Shown in pieces: positions 23,752-34,182 of a stretch of DNA of 64,000 bases; the stretch's first letter is position 1; each line of letters begins with the position of its first letter. Source of the DNA: Armillaria gallica (lineage: Eukaryota > Basidiomycota > Agaricomycetes > Agaricales > Physalacriaceae); assembly GCA_037576215.1 (NCBI GenBank), contig JBANDB010000005.1, positions 4,030,001 to 4,094,000 on the forward strand, written 5' to 3'. The notes under the pieces are model-generated. The model made no database searches. It was not told the DNA's origin and saw only the letters and a list, made by a program, of their open reading frames with translations. The translations under genes and the position numbers were made by a program.

Positions 23752-25804
23752 GCCCACAGCGATGAGGAACAGAGAGAGGAAGGGGGAAAAGTTCGAACTT
23801 CACATTTGCCTGGTTCCTGGACCGGCGCTGATATAATGATTTCTGACACCGGTTTTTGCCAAGATCACTGGATCAGCCCCTCCAATGGCTGTAACATTGT
23901 ATGGACATCAGAAAAAGGTGGGCGCTGCAATGTAAGGATTGCAGATCAGTTCAGCACTGGTGAAATGACCGAAAAGACAGAACGCGGAATGAACCGCGAA
24001 GTCAGAAGGAACCAAAGTGGAAAATTGCACGTAAGATTTGTAATATGTAGCCGTGAGGGAGCCAACGGCGGCGCTGATGGCCCTTGGTGTGTGCCTACCA
24101 CTGATTCAAGCTGCGACTCGTAAGTATGCCTATGCGTTCCAATACACATAGGTCGCCATGTAAACTCGTCCAGGATCTTTGCTTGATGGATTGTGTTTCA
24201 TCATCCTGAGAGGAACCGATGCACTGCCTGTGGAAGCACTGAGACCTAGGACATCATCTCTATCAAAATTCGGTGGCGTGTTGAATTCTGGTAGAGCAAA
24301 GCGAATGGACGACTGAAGTCTTGACATTTGTAAATATTATCTGTGCATAAAACGCTACAACGATGGCTGGTGTACAATCGATGAGTAGACATTCGACAGA
24401 AATCAGGAAAGTAGATTGAAGTCGACGAGAACGAGACCTGAATCGGTTGTCGCGATTCGCTTGAACAAGTGCTGCACTTGGAACTAAAAAACAGCATAAA
24501 AAATAGTATATGCGCGCCGCTTTGTTAATGAGCAATATGTAAAGGCGCTCATTCGCGAGATTTCAGTGACATCTTGTAACTGTTGCTCTCCCGAGCCTGA
24601 GGCAAGGTGTTTGAGTTAGTGGACGAATGATCATGATAGTGGGTGAAGTAGTTCTGATTCGGAAGCGATGTGGATGCAGGTTGCCGCGGCATACACCGCG
24701 GCATGGTTGGTTATCTTTGTGGCAGCGTTGTTTCTTTCCTCAATTAGTCCTCGATTTCAACTCAAATCTCGCTTCAATTTCCCAACTCGACAACCGGTTG
24801 CGAAATAATGCGCACACACGGTTCTGGCTTTGTAAATGATCGAAACCCTTTCCGACTCTCCTGGATATCAGTGGATATCATATTCTATTTCAATCGTAAC
24901 CAAATGGTGTGCGACCTTGGCGGCGACCCTAATACGACGGACTTGACCCAGCAACGTCCGATCTTTCTTCAGAGCTTGGCCTTTGCTGGAACCGTCCTCA
25001 AGCTTGCCTATCCCTCAAGAAGCTTGAGCACTCTGATTTACTCGGGACTCTTTTTCCGCTGCAGCCCCCTCGGAACTTGGAGTCAAATGAATGAATAAGT
25101 ATATCGGATACCCAACCTCATGTTTCTCCGAGTATACACACTGTACCCGGGCCTGCCTCGCTCCTTCTCTATGTATATCCTTTCTTCCTTAGGTACTTAT
25201 CATCGTAGACTAAGTATCATCTGCCTCGCTGGTGCCTGGCCCTGTCGAATGGGCATGGCGTCATCTCCACCTTCGCTTCGTGCCGTCCTTGCTCAGCTGC
25301 TACTCGCCAGCTAGAACCCTAAATTCGGATGCGGATGCCTACATACTAACGTTACCACAAGGCTTACAGCCTACAGCCGCGCTGAACCCCGAATAAGACA
25401 CGTTCCGATGTCCTGGTAGCCGAAAATTTACTACGCAGCGGAGCCTAGTACGTGAATCAACTTGTGGGGTGTTCTGTCCATCGGCAGTTGGCAACTGCCT
25501 GCCTCCGTCCCTTATACCGTCTCTGGTTCTGATGGGCCTTCTGATGATCTCCGGTGCGGGATTTGGATGTTTGCAACTTTGCCCTGAGATTGACAATAGA
25601 CTTCACTTCAAGGTACGTCCATGCGTGTCCTGTGATGAAATAGCAATCCCTCATGTACATGAATGGCAGGTGCTTCATTTTCACCAATGGCATTCCTTTT
25701 AGGATTTCGGAAGCATTAGGCACAGTTTGACCGTGCCTCGGACAAAGGAGATAGCCACAAGAGTCCATGACCTCACTCGGAGGGGATACGAAATTGGACA
25801 CCAG
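23752..25804. other. Long intergenic region
   Basis: No gene could be established. A minus-strand stretch at 24130-24327 (MSRLQSSIRFALPEFNTPPN...) has a coding-like composition and could be a terminal exon, but no upstream exon chain was found. Stretches at 24808-25098 (+) and 25457-25846 (-) have no motifs. The last few hundred bases are the promoter of the repeat-peptide gene. Confidence 0.35.
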
Positions 25805-25812
25805 TATAAAAA
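25805..25812 (+). promoter_or_regulatory. TATA box of the repeat-peptide gene
   Basis: TATAAAAA lies 45 bases before the ATG at 25850, followed by a pyrimidine-rich leader. A strong TATA box is typical of highly or conditionally expressed fungal secreted-protein genes. Confidence 0.65.
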
Positions 25813-25849
25813 CGACCACTTCATCTTGAATTCCCCCCACTTTCAAATC

Positions 25850-26273
25850 ATGCGTTCCACAATAGCCCTCCCAGTGCTTTTCGCCTTTGTTTCTGCCGCC
25901 TTCGTCACTGCTTCACCCATTGTAAGTCTTCCGCCTTTGTCATGACCCCTCATGTACTTATATATTGGTTTAAGGTTGAAGAGGTATGCATCCATATCGT
26001 CGGTCTGGTGTGAGTCGATGCTCACCGTCCATTATAGCGAGTCGCAGGTCCCGGCGCTCCCGGATGGAAGGTACTTAACATTTTCCTTCAGCAAGAGTTC
26101 TCGGTCTCACCTTTTGCCCGTTTTATAGCGAGTCATCACTCCCCCAACACCTGCCCCAGGCTGGCGCCGCACCGAAGCACAGGTAGGTCACATCGCTCGC
26201 CTTTTCGACTCTAATCAAACACGACTTTTCTTAGAGAGATATTCCTCCGCCTAACCCGGCCCCAGGCTGGTAA
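25850..26273 (+). CDS. Secreted precursor with three PGW-ending peptide repeats
   Basis: Five exons (25850-25921, 25975-25983, 26038-26070, 26129-26182, 26235-26273), all joined in phase 0 by consensus GT-AG introns, encode 68 residues. Exon 1 is a clean signal peptide (hydrophobic LPVLFAFVSAAFVTA, then SPI). Exon 2 is nine bases, encoding VEE. Exons 3-5 each begin with an Arg codon and carry one repeat: RVAGPGAPGWK, RVITPPTPAPGWRRTEAQ and RDIPPPNPAPGW, then the stop. A KR pair forms across the exon 3/4 join and RR follows the second repeat; the third is preceded by a single Arg. This is the layout of Kex2-processed repeat proteins, the class that includes alpha-factor-like pheromones and precursors of some fungal cyclic peptides. 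Predicted products are VAGPGAPGW, VITPPTPAPGW and DIPPPNPAPGW. No CaaX box, so it is not a standard basidiomycete pheromone. Function unknown. Confidence 0.75.
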
Positions 26274-27441
26274 AGGACGTGCCCCCACGTGAAATATCGT
26301 AGATTACATTTCTAATCGATATAATCTGCGTTGGTCCCGGTATTCGATTATGGTCCGTTTTATGGGCGTAATACTCCACACTTAATCGGTTGAAGGAAAT
26401 TCTGCATGATGTAATTAAAGCTACCTACCTACTTATGAATTGATATTCGTCAATTAAAATCAGCGGTCCATGAAATCCTGCATGCACATGCAATGTATGC
26501 CGCCTGGCCAACGCACCCAGTTGCCTTGCAATGAGTACTTACTCCGAAATGCACTTTCCATGCGGCAGTCACACTGCAAGCTCCATATCGAGGAGGATCT
26601 CTTCGACCATTCTCCCAAACGGCCTTTGGAGTCTGCCCTGAATCAGATGTGAGTCCTTGTGACGGTCGTGAGACGGAGAAGAAATAGAGACACCGATGCT
26701 AGAATATGGAGTACGCGAACAGTGTAATATCCACCGCTCGTATTTGTATAAAAGCTTCCCCCGGAATGCAAGATATCGTAAACCAAGACTACGACGTACG
26801 CAGCCCGTAGCCACCCATTCCGTTAATACCCATTACGTCCAAATTGCGTCGCAGATACCGAGAGTCTCTCGAAATAATTGATCGCATCATACTCTACAAG
26901 AATCTAGAACAAGAACTTCCAGAATCTCTCCTAGAAAAGCAAAAGAGTGACGGGCCAGTGACATTAAAAGATACCAGACGGTGATGCAAACATTCTAAAT
27001 AGCGGCGGCGGCTACTGTTGCACGGCGGCCTGTGTAGATAAGAGGGCATAGCTTGACTTGCTCTACGAAACCGACCTACACGGACTTGACACGGACAGCT
27101 CTGCAGATCTGACGATGCTTAACTGCTTAACACATGCCGATGATCAGGGCTTCACTTCCAAGTTTGGCACGCATACTCACTTACGGGGACACCAGTCGAT
27201 GTCAAAATCGCAGCAGTGTCTTGATCTACAGGACCACGGTTAACGTTCATCTGGTGGCCAAATCCCTCCTTCTTGGTCACAGCAAGTATCCACCGGACCC
27301 GCCGATGCACCCGATGTCACGGGCAGAAGAGCATTCCACCGTGCAATAGATGTTCCTCGGTTGCGGAAAACTTGCATTTCAAAGACGTGTTCTGTGGTAC
27401 CTTTCAAGACTTGGAAACTCCAGAACCATAAACGGTCACGG
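26274..27441. other. Intergenic region
   Basis: No further copy of the PGW repeat and no modifying-enzyme gene was recognised here on either strand. Open stretches at 26470-26652 (+) and 27058-27349 (+) lack motifs. Confidence 0.4.
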
Positions 27442-28952
27442 CTAGGCAAAAAGTCGGCTGTCTCTGACGTTCTGGGCACAAAATGTATGGTGATAACATT
27501 CCAGATGTCGAACATGAGGACAAGTAAGGCGGACGTGTGCGGTGACAGAGACGGATGACTGAATCACGATTTCATGTAATTGAATATAAATGGCTTGGTA
27601 TACATCACGGATAAATGTTACAAGCGGTATCATATTCACACTGTTGATAATTAATGAGTGCTGAAATTCGCAACGGTTGGTACGATACGTACCACGTAAA
27701 AGACCCAGAGCGCAACTAAAACACGAGCAACGTGTCTCGTCCACAAGGCGCTTCAATTCCGCAATCTCGTCGTCCCATCCGCTCACACATAAAGGTGCCT
27801 CAATCAATCTCAGCCGGCTCGGTCGAGACATGGTTGCGAACGGTGGCTCTACCACCCCTCCACGGGCACCCGCTATCGCGATGAGATCCACAACCCGCAC
27901 GTCTCCTTCGACAAAGAGCTGCATCAAAGACGGACAGAACCAGTCTTCTCCATCAATCGGATGAGAAGACAGCTTCTCGATTAAACTGGCTTCCTTGCAC
28001 CGGAAGAGGGCGTCGTCGTCTAGTATGAGTCGCACGACGTTCGGGAGAAGCGAGAGCCATTGAATGAAAGTTGGTACATCGGTCTCGCGCAGAGAAGACC
28101 GGATCTCGAGGGTATGAAGATTCGCGGGAACAAAGCTCGGTTGACTCCACTGCATGAAGACTAGATTCCAATGCATATGGTCTCCGTTGTAAGGGTAGCT
28201 GTCAATGAGACAGAACGTCTGCAACGAGGGTGCACGAATTCGAGAGACTTGGAGGGCGAAGCGCCGAAGCGATTCAATGTGAAGATTGAGCAAATCTTCC
28301 ATAGCACCGACGCCAACTCGCTGGAGGACTGAGGACCATCGAACAGGTCAAGGGACTCTAAAGTTATCGAGATCGCGTTTGGTATCAAGGTGAGCAGCTC
28401 GAAAACCTGCGAGTTTGTGCACCTATTCCAGCGGTCGACATTGCGGAACTCGAATTGAGTCACGCCACGGCTTAAGACGTTCTTCACCCACGAAGGACAG
28501 ACTGAGTTGGCTCCCAGGACCCTCAACTTTGAGGGTGCGACGTCCCACAACTTCTCTTTGGGAGAGTCCCTATCGCCACACGATGTGACATGCAGTTCCT
28601 CCAAGCTGCACAAATCTTCTCCCCTGACGGATTCCAACGTACGCGTAGGAACCGAGGCATAAACCCAGTTGTGAACCAATGATAAGAGATCCTGTTCACA
28701 TTCGTAGTATCTTCTTCGTTCGGTGGGAAGGGTGAGGTACAAAGGAGCCGACTTGGCTCTAGAGAGATGAGTTCGACCGTGCCGCCTAGAAAGTGTAAAG
28801 TCGATGATTCCGTATAGACGTGGAGTGGATAGAATGATTGCATTCCAGTCACTGCACGTTAAGCACAGTGAAGGCAGGAAGCCGACTCCCCATTTATGCA
28901 CACCGACCTCGAATATATGCGCGTAGATTTCTGGTGGCAACGGAAGAGACAT
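27442..28952 (-). pseudogene. F-box protein gene with one frameshift
   Basis: The start at 28952 gives MSLPLPPEIYAHIFEVGVHK and LCLTCSDWNAIILSTPRLYG, an N-terminal F-box that would bind Skp1 in an SCF ubiquitin ligase. About 200 codons later the frame runs into unrelated sequence, while another frame continues with MEDLLNLHIESLRRFALQV, SLQTFCLIDSYPY and further leucine-rich segments, ending at 27442. The shift lies between about 28300 and 28330 and is a single-base indel; no intron of plausible size bridges it. Joined, the protein would be about 500 residues, normal for this family. It is either a recent pseudogene or an assembly error. The substrate is unknown. Confidence 0.75.
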
Positions 28953-29102
28953 TTTTGTCGGTAAGGCAGTTTACTGTGGGATTCTGCTTTCTTGCCATAG
29001 GGTACCATGTCTTAATACTTGGCCCGCCTACCAATAATTTGTCAATATGTTCACAGCCCAAGAGTCATTCGACGTGTACCTTATACAGTGGTACCGGATG
29101 GA

Positions 29103-30040
29103 TTGTCGGCTGTAGTCATTGATGGTCAACGGTGCCGACGGTGCCAATTGTGAGAGAATTCTCCGGCAATTAAAGAACTTCGAAAAGGTGTGGTCACTAG
29201 CTTTGTTTGCGCCGACGACCTGGACGCTGATTGAACAACCTTGTTCGTGATGATGGGAAATCGTTGGTCGCTGCGATTTACGTTGTGCTGGACGATTCCT
29301 GTATGAAAGTACCGCAAGACGTATTCCTCCATGCTGGACTCGAGGATAGTGGTCGTTGTGGCGGTCGTTGTTAAGGTGAGATTTGGTCCATCATCGATTT
29401 TTCTGGGCGCATCATGCTTTTTGTCGTCGTCTTGGACAGACATGCAGCGACCGAACGGGACATCGGGCGGCGCCGAGCTAGAGACCAGCGACCGTGATGG
29501 TGGTCGACTGTGAAGAACTATTGATGTCGACCACTTTACTGGACAATTGCTGCGCTACAGCAGTACTGGAAGGACTGTCGGCTGTGATCATTGATAGTCA
29601 ACGGTGCCGACGGTGCTAATTGTGAGAGAATTCTCCGGTGATTAAACGAGAACTTCGAAAAAGCGTGGCCGACGACCTGGACGCTGATTGAGCGTGTGAG
29701 CACTGAGCGGCCGTGTTCACGATGATGGGAAACCGTTGGCAGCAGTGATTTTCGTCGTGCTGTGAGATTCTTGTATTATGGATTCCTCCATGCTAGGCTC
29801 GAGGATCGTCGTCGTCGTCGCCGTTAAGGCGAGATTTGGTCCATTGTCGACTTTCCTGGGCACATCATGCATCTTAACTCTTTGCCGTCATTATCATCCT
29901 GGACAGACATACAGCGCGGTTGGTCGACCGAACAGGACATTGGGCGGCGCCGAGCTGGAGACCGGCGGCCGTGATGGTGGTCGACTGCAAAGGGATGTCG
30001 ACCACTTACTTACAATTGCTGCACTCATTGCTCAGTACGG
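29103..30040. repeat. Tandem duplication, two diverged units of about 470 bp
   Basis: The unit starting at about 29103 (TGTCGGCTGTAGTCATTGAT) recurs from about 29575 (TGTCGGCTGTGATCATTGAT). The order of sub-blocks is the same throughout, including TGAGAGAATTCTCCGG, CCGACGACCTGGACGCTGAT, GGGCGGCGCCGAGCT and GATGGTGGTCGACTG. Copies differ by substitutions and small indels. Open frames in the two units look alike but have no recognised domain, so the segment is probably non-coding. It lies between the 5' end of an F-box gene and the promoter of the LKR/SDH gene. Confidence 0.8.
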
Positions 30041-30358
30041 GCCGCCGTCGCCGTGACTGGTTCATCATTGCCATTGTGCATACAATAACGGCGCCGCTTG
30101 CCAGTGCGACTACTGCTGCTGCTGTTGCTGGTGAGCAAGGGTGATAAACGATCACATCTGACCAACATGTTGACCAGTTTGTTATCTTTTTTCTAGGCAG
30201 AATTACGACCTTGTGCAGATAGATAACGGTACACCTGACAAGAGCCAACATTCCCCATTTATTTCCGTCGTCGTCGTCAGTGCCACCTCGGGCGGATCTT
30301 GCAATTGAAGCCTTGTAGATGCAAGTGGGATCACGGCCAACGATCATTATCTGCAACC
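30041..30358. other. Upstream region of the LKR/SDH gene
   Basis: It includes GCTGCT/GCCGCC-rich short repeats around 30090-30125 and an upstream in-frame ATG at 30299. No separate gene. Confidence 0.4.
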
Positions 30359-33300
30359 ATGAAGGCTTTTTCTCGTGTTCTCCGGCCATTGACTGTTGGT
30401 ATTCGACGAGAAGATCCCGGTAGGATATGGGAGAGACGCGCACCTCTCACGCCGGAGGCCGTGCAGGACTTGGTCACGAAGCAGGGCGTTCAGGTGCAGG
30501 TCGAATCTTGCGACAGACGCATATTCACCGACGATGAATACCTAGAGGTACGAGATATTCTACGTGTTCATTGACTGGTAAAGTGCTAAGCAGCATATAG
30601 GCTGGTGCTAGCATTCGGAAGGACCTCTCGGCTGCCCACATTCTACTTGGTATCAAAGAACCCACCCTGAGTTCGCTGCAACTCTCGCCAGTCCCTTCCC
30701 AAAATTCTTCGACCGATGTCACCCGTACTTATATGATGTTCTCGCACACTGCAAAGGGGCAGGCATACAATCTTCCTCTCCTGTCATGCTTCCTCGGTGA
30801 CAAAGAATTGCCCCGCCTCATTGACTTTGAACTACTCACTGATGCCGTCACCGGTAAACGAACTGTTGGATTTGGGTGGTATGCTGGGGTGGCTGGCGTA
30901 TTCGAAGCACTGTCCTCCATGGCTCACTCTCATCTTGAATTTGGGGTTGCTTCTCCATTTCTGGTACGCCTCATTAAACTTTGTTTCAAACATAGACTCC
31001 ATCTGCATTTCAGTTTACTCCAAGACCACATACTCAACCGTCTTTGGATCATCTACGAGAAGCTCTGCATGCTATTGGAGCGCGAATTGCTGCAGAAGGT
31101 ACTCCGAAAGCATTAGGTCCATTTATTGTGGGTCTCACTGGGTAAGTTCCGTGTCAATATCAATCATTCATATTCTCACATGATCTTTTAGGACCGGAAA
31201 TGTTGCAGAAGGCTGTCTGTCGGCTCTTTCGGAACTGCCTATTGTTAAAGTCGCAGTGAGAGACCTCCCGGCCCTCGTCAAAGATCCAGAGACAAACTTA
31301 CGAAAGGTAAGGCACAGCGGAGATTAGACAACCGATTTTTAATCATTGTTTCTCAGATATATCTCGTCCATGCTTTACCATCTGACTACTTTACCCGTAT
31401 TGACGGTGGTAAATATGCACGAGATCACTATTATGCTCATCCCAGCCAGTACTCATCAAACTTTGCTCAAACCGTGCGTCTCAGTTGTCCCTGTTTCTGC
31501 TAAACTAAGTTTTCAAACAGATTGCCCCTTACCTCACTCTCTTCCTAAATGGCGCAGGATGGGCTCCCGGATATCCACGAATCATGACTAATGAACAGTT
31601 GGCGGCCTCGCTTACACTTGCACAAGAGGTTGGCGGCGCACGTTTCACGAACATCGGCGACATAAGTTGTGATCCCGAGGTACAAATCACACCGTCTCCC
31701 AAATCATCCCATCCTGATGCCAGATTCATTCACAGGGCGGTCTTGAATTTCTTACGCACGCAACTACGCTATCAGCACCCTTCTTTAAAGCCCGGCCCGC
31801 TTCTCTTCCTCAGCATTTGCCTTCTGTGACAATGATGGCGGTGGACATCTTGCCATCATCCATTCCTTTGGATGCTTCACGGGGCTTTTCTCGAGCATTA
31901 GTCCCATACCTGGAGTCCCTGATCGCGTCGTACGGCGGCGACAATAGCGGTGATCGTATTGAAGCTTTAAATCGAGCGACTATCGTCAACAAAGGGGAGC
32001 TGGCCCCGAAACATCAGTGGCTGCAAGAACGCGTAGATGCATGGCGCGCATCGACAACGAAGCCTACAACTTCTTCACATGGTAACTTGAAAGCCAAGCG
32101 TGTTCTGATGTTTGGTAGCGGCATGGTAGCCGGCCCCGCCGTGGACAAGCTTGCAGAGAGATCTGATGTTCGACTCGTAATTGGTGGCCTCTTTATCTTC
32201 TCAGTTTTGTACCACGCGTTTCTAAACTTTTGTTCACAGCTAGCAACTCCCACTTGGAGATGGAGAAGCTTCGTGGCAATCATTACAATGTACAGTACCG
32301 TGAAATTGATATGGGCAAACACGCCGATGTCTCGCGGCTTGTAGAAGAATCAGATGTCGTTATCAGGTATGCGTGTTTCGCCAGTACTCTTGAACGATGT
32401 GTCGACTATTAAGGCAGTCTTTTGCCGGCGCATTTTCACCCTGTAGTCGCTGAGCACTGTATTCAACACAAGAAGCACATGATAACGGCCTCATATATCT
32501 CCGATTCGATGAAAGCCTTACACTTCTGGTATGGCCATCTTCTATTACTTTGGTCTCGGTGCTGAGATTAATGTAGTGCACTGGAATCTGATGTCCTTCT
32601 TCTTAACGAGATTGGCCTTGACCCTGGGATTGACCACTGTTCCGCGATTTCTCTCATCTCTAGGCTTCAAGCTCAGAATAAGAAGATCGTCTCTTTCATC
32701 TCGTTCTGCGGGGGCCTTCCCGCGCCTGATGTAGAGGATATGGGTCCGCTGAAGTACAAGTTCAGCTGGAGTCCAAGGGGTGTTTTGACCGCTGCGCTTA
32801 ATTCTGCGAAATTTAGGCTATTTGGTGAAGTACGCTCGCCTGGATTTGAATTCGAGGACTTCGTGTCATGCTTATGTGCTCCAGGAAAAGAATATATTCG
32901 GTGCCAATCTGTTACGCTCGTATTTTCCTCAGGTGCCTGTGATGCCCTCAGTGCCTCTCGAAGGCTACGCGAACAGGGATAGTCTTCCTTACGCTGCTAC
33001 CTATCATTTAGGACCCGTTCCGAAGCTTCGTACTCTAGTTCGGGGGACTTTAAGGTGAGCTTTGATAATCCTCAATGATATTTAACTAACTATGGCCATA
33101 GATATCCCGGCTACTCAGAGCGACTGCAATTCTTCAAAGACATCGGGTTACTCGAGTTGAACGGAACCATCGCCCTGAATGATTGGATAGACTTTATCCC
33201 TCTTTCGCAGAAGCTGAAGCAGGAACTTCATCCGGAAGCCAAGCATATCGATTTGCAGTATGCCGAGGATGATGCTGGACATCTTGAAGCTCTGCGATGG

Positions 33301-33732
33301 CTCCTAGCGGGTCCCACACCGCCTCTACCCGCTAAACCAATGGCTCCGCTGGACATATTCACAGTTCTCTTGGCGTACAAGCTTCAGTATGCACCTCATG
33401 AACACGACATGGTTGTCCTGTCCCACGAATTCATCACCAAGTCGGTCTCAGAGCCGTTGGCACCGGAGGAGGTGCACACATCATCATTGGTCGCGTACGG
33501 TGATGACAAATATTCTGCCATGGCAAGGACGGTCGGGTTGCCTGTGGCGCTAGCGGCTCTGGAGGTGCTTGATGGAAAGGTGCCTGTGAGAGGAGTAGTG
33601 GGCCCTGGAGATGCGAGTATTCGGGAGCCTGTGCTTGCTGGAATGGAGAGTGTTGGCTTGGGGATGGAGGAGATCTCTGGTGCTTCGGAGACGGTGGAGA
33701 AAGCTTTACAACTGGACATTTCGGACGCATAA
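30359..33732 (+). CDS. Bifunctional lysine-ketoglutarate reductase/saccharopine dehydrogenase
   Basis: A fused enzyme that makes saccharopine from lysine and 2-oxoglutarate, then splits it to aminoadipate semialdehyde and glutamate. The N-terminal LKR half (AlaDH/PNT-like) has [80 protein letters not shown] and [20 protein letters not shown]. The C-terminal SDH half has the Rossmann motif [64 protein letters not shown] and [19 protein letters not shown], ending at 33732. About eleven introns all join in frame. The start [19 protein letters not shown] suits a mitochondrial presequence; an in-frame ATG at 30299 would add 20 residues. In animals and plants this fusion degrades lysine; classical fungal biosynthesis uses separate LYS1 and LYS9. 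Confidence 0.93.
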
Positions 33733-34182
33733 ATTGTACTTTGACACTCGTGAGACATCGCGTTTCCCATCCGTTGTACATGTAACTGTACTATAGCATG
33801 ATTATTGCATACATTACGAAGATCTTCATTTCAAGGCATGAATGAGAGAGCGAGCAAGCGGGCTCTCATGGTAAGGTTCTGCATAGAATCTTTCCATTCT
33901 TGACACGCGTTGAAGGAGGTCACAAATTTGATCATGGTATGCGTTAGCAGATTCAACAGCAATAGAGGGAGCGGGGGCAGTTATGGCATACCTAAAGAGC
34001 ACGCGAAACGAACAGTATATGCGAAAAAAGACCATGTATTTCATGTATTCATGTGCAAGCACCTATTTTATAGAAACGAGTCCCAAAGTGACCAATACTC
34101 TTCACTGGGAGGGTTCCACTTCTCGACGCGCATCTCCAATTTATCACCAGTGAGGGCTCTAATACCGGATGTCATGCCGAAC
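33733..34182. other. Convergent intergenic region
   Basis: 3' ends of the LKR/SDH gene and the next F-box gene. No gene was recognised. Confidence 0.4.

Noticed and set aside
24130..24327. Minus-strand stretch with coding-like composition
   Set aside because: No upstream exons or family features; kept only as a remark in the intergenic entry.
25457..25846. Minus-strand open frame of 129 codons before the repeat-peptide gene
   Set aside because: It overlaps the promoter and TATA box of that gene and shows no motif.
25850..26273. Reading the repeat-peptide gene as a mating-type lipopeptide pheromone precursor
   Set aside because: Mushroom pheromone precursors end in a CaaX box; this one ends in PGW and has a signal peptide. 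No pheromone receptor or homeodomain gene was recognised nearby.
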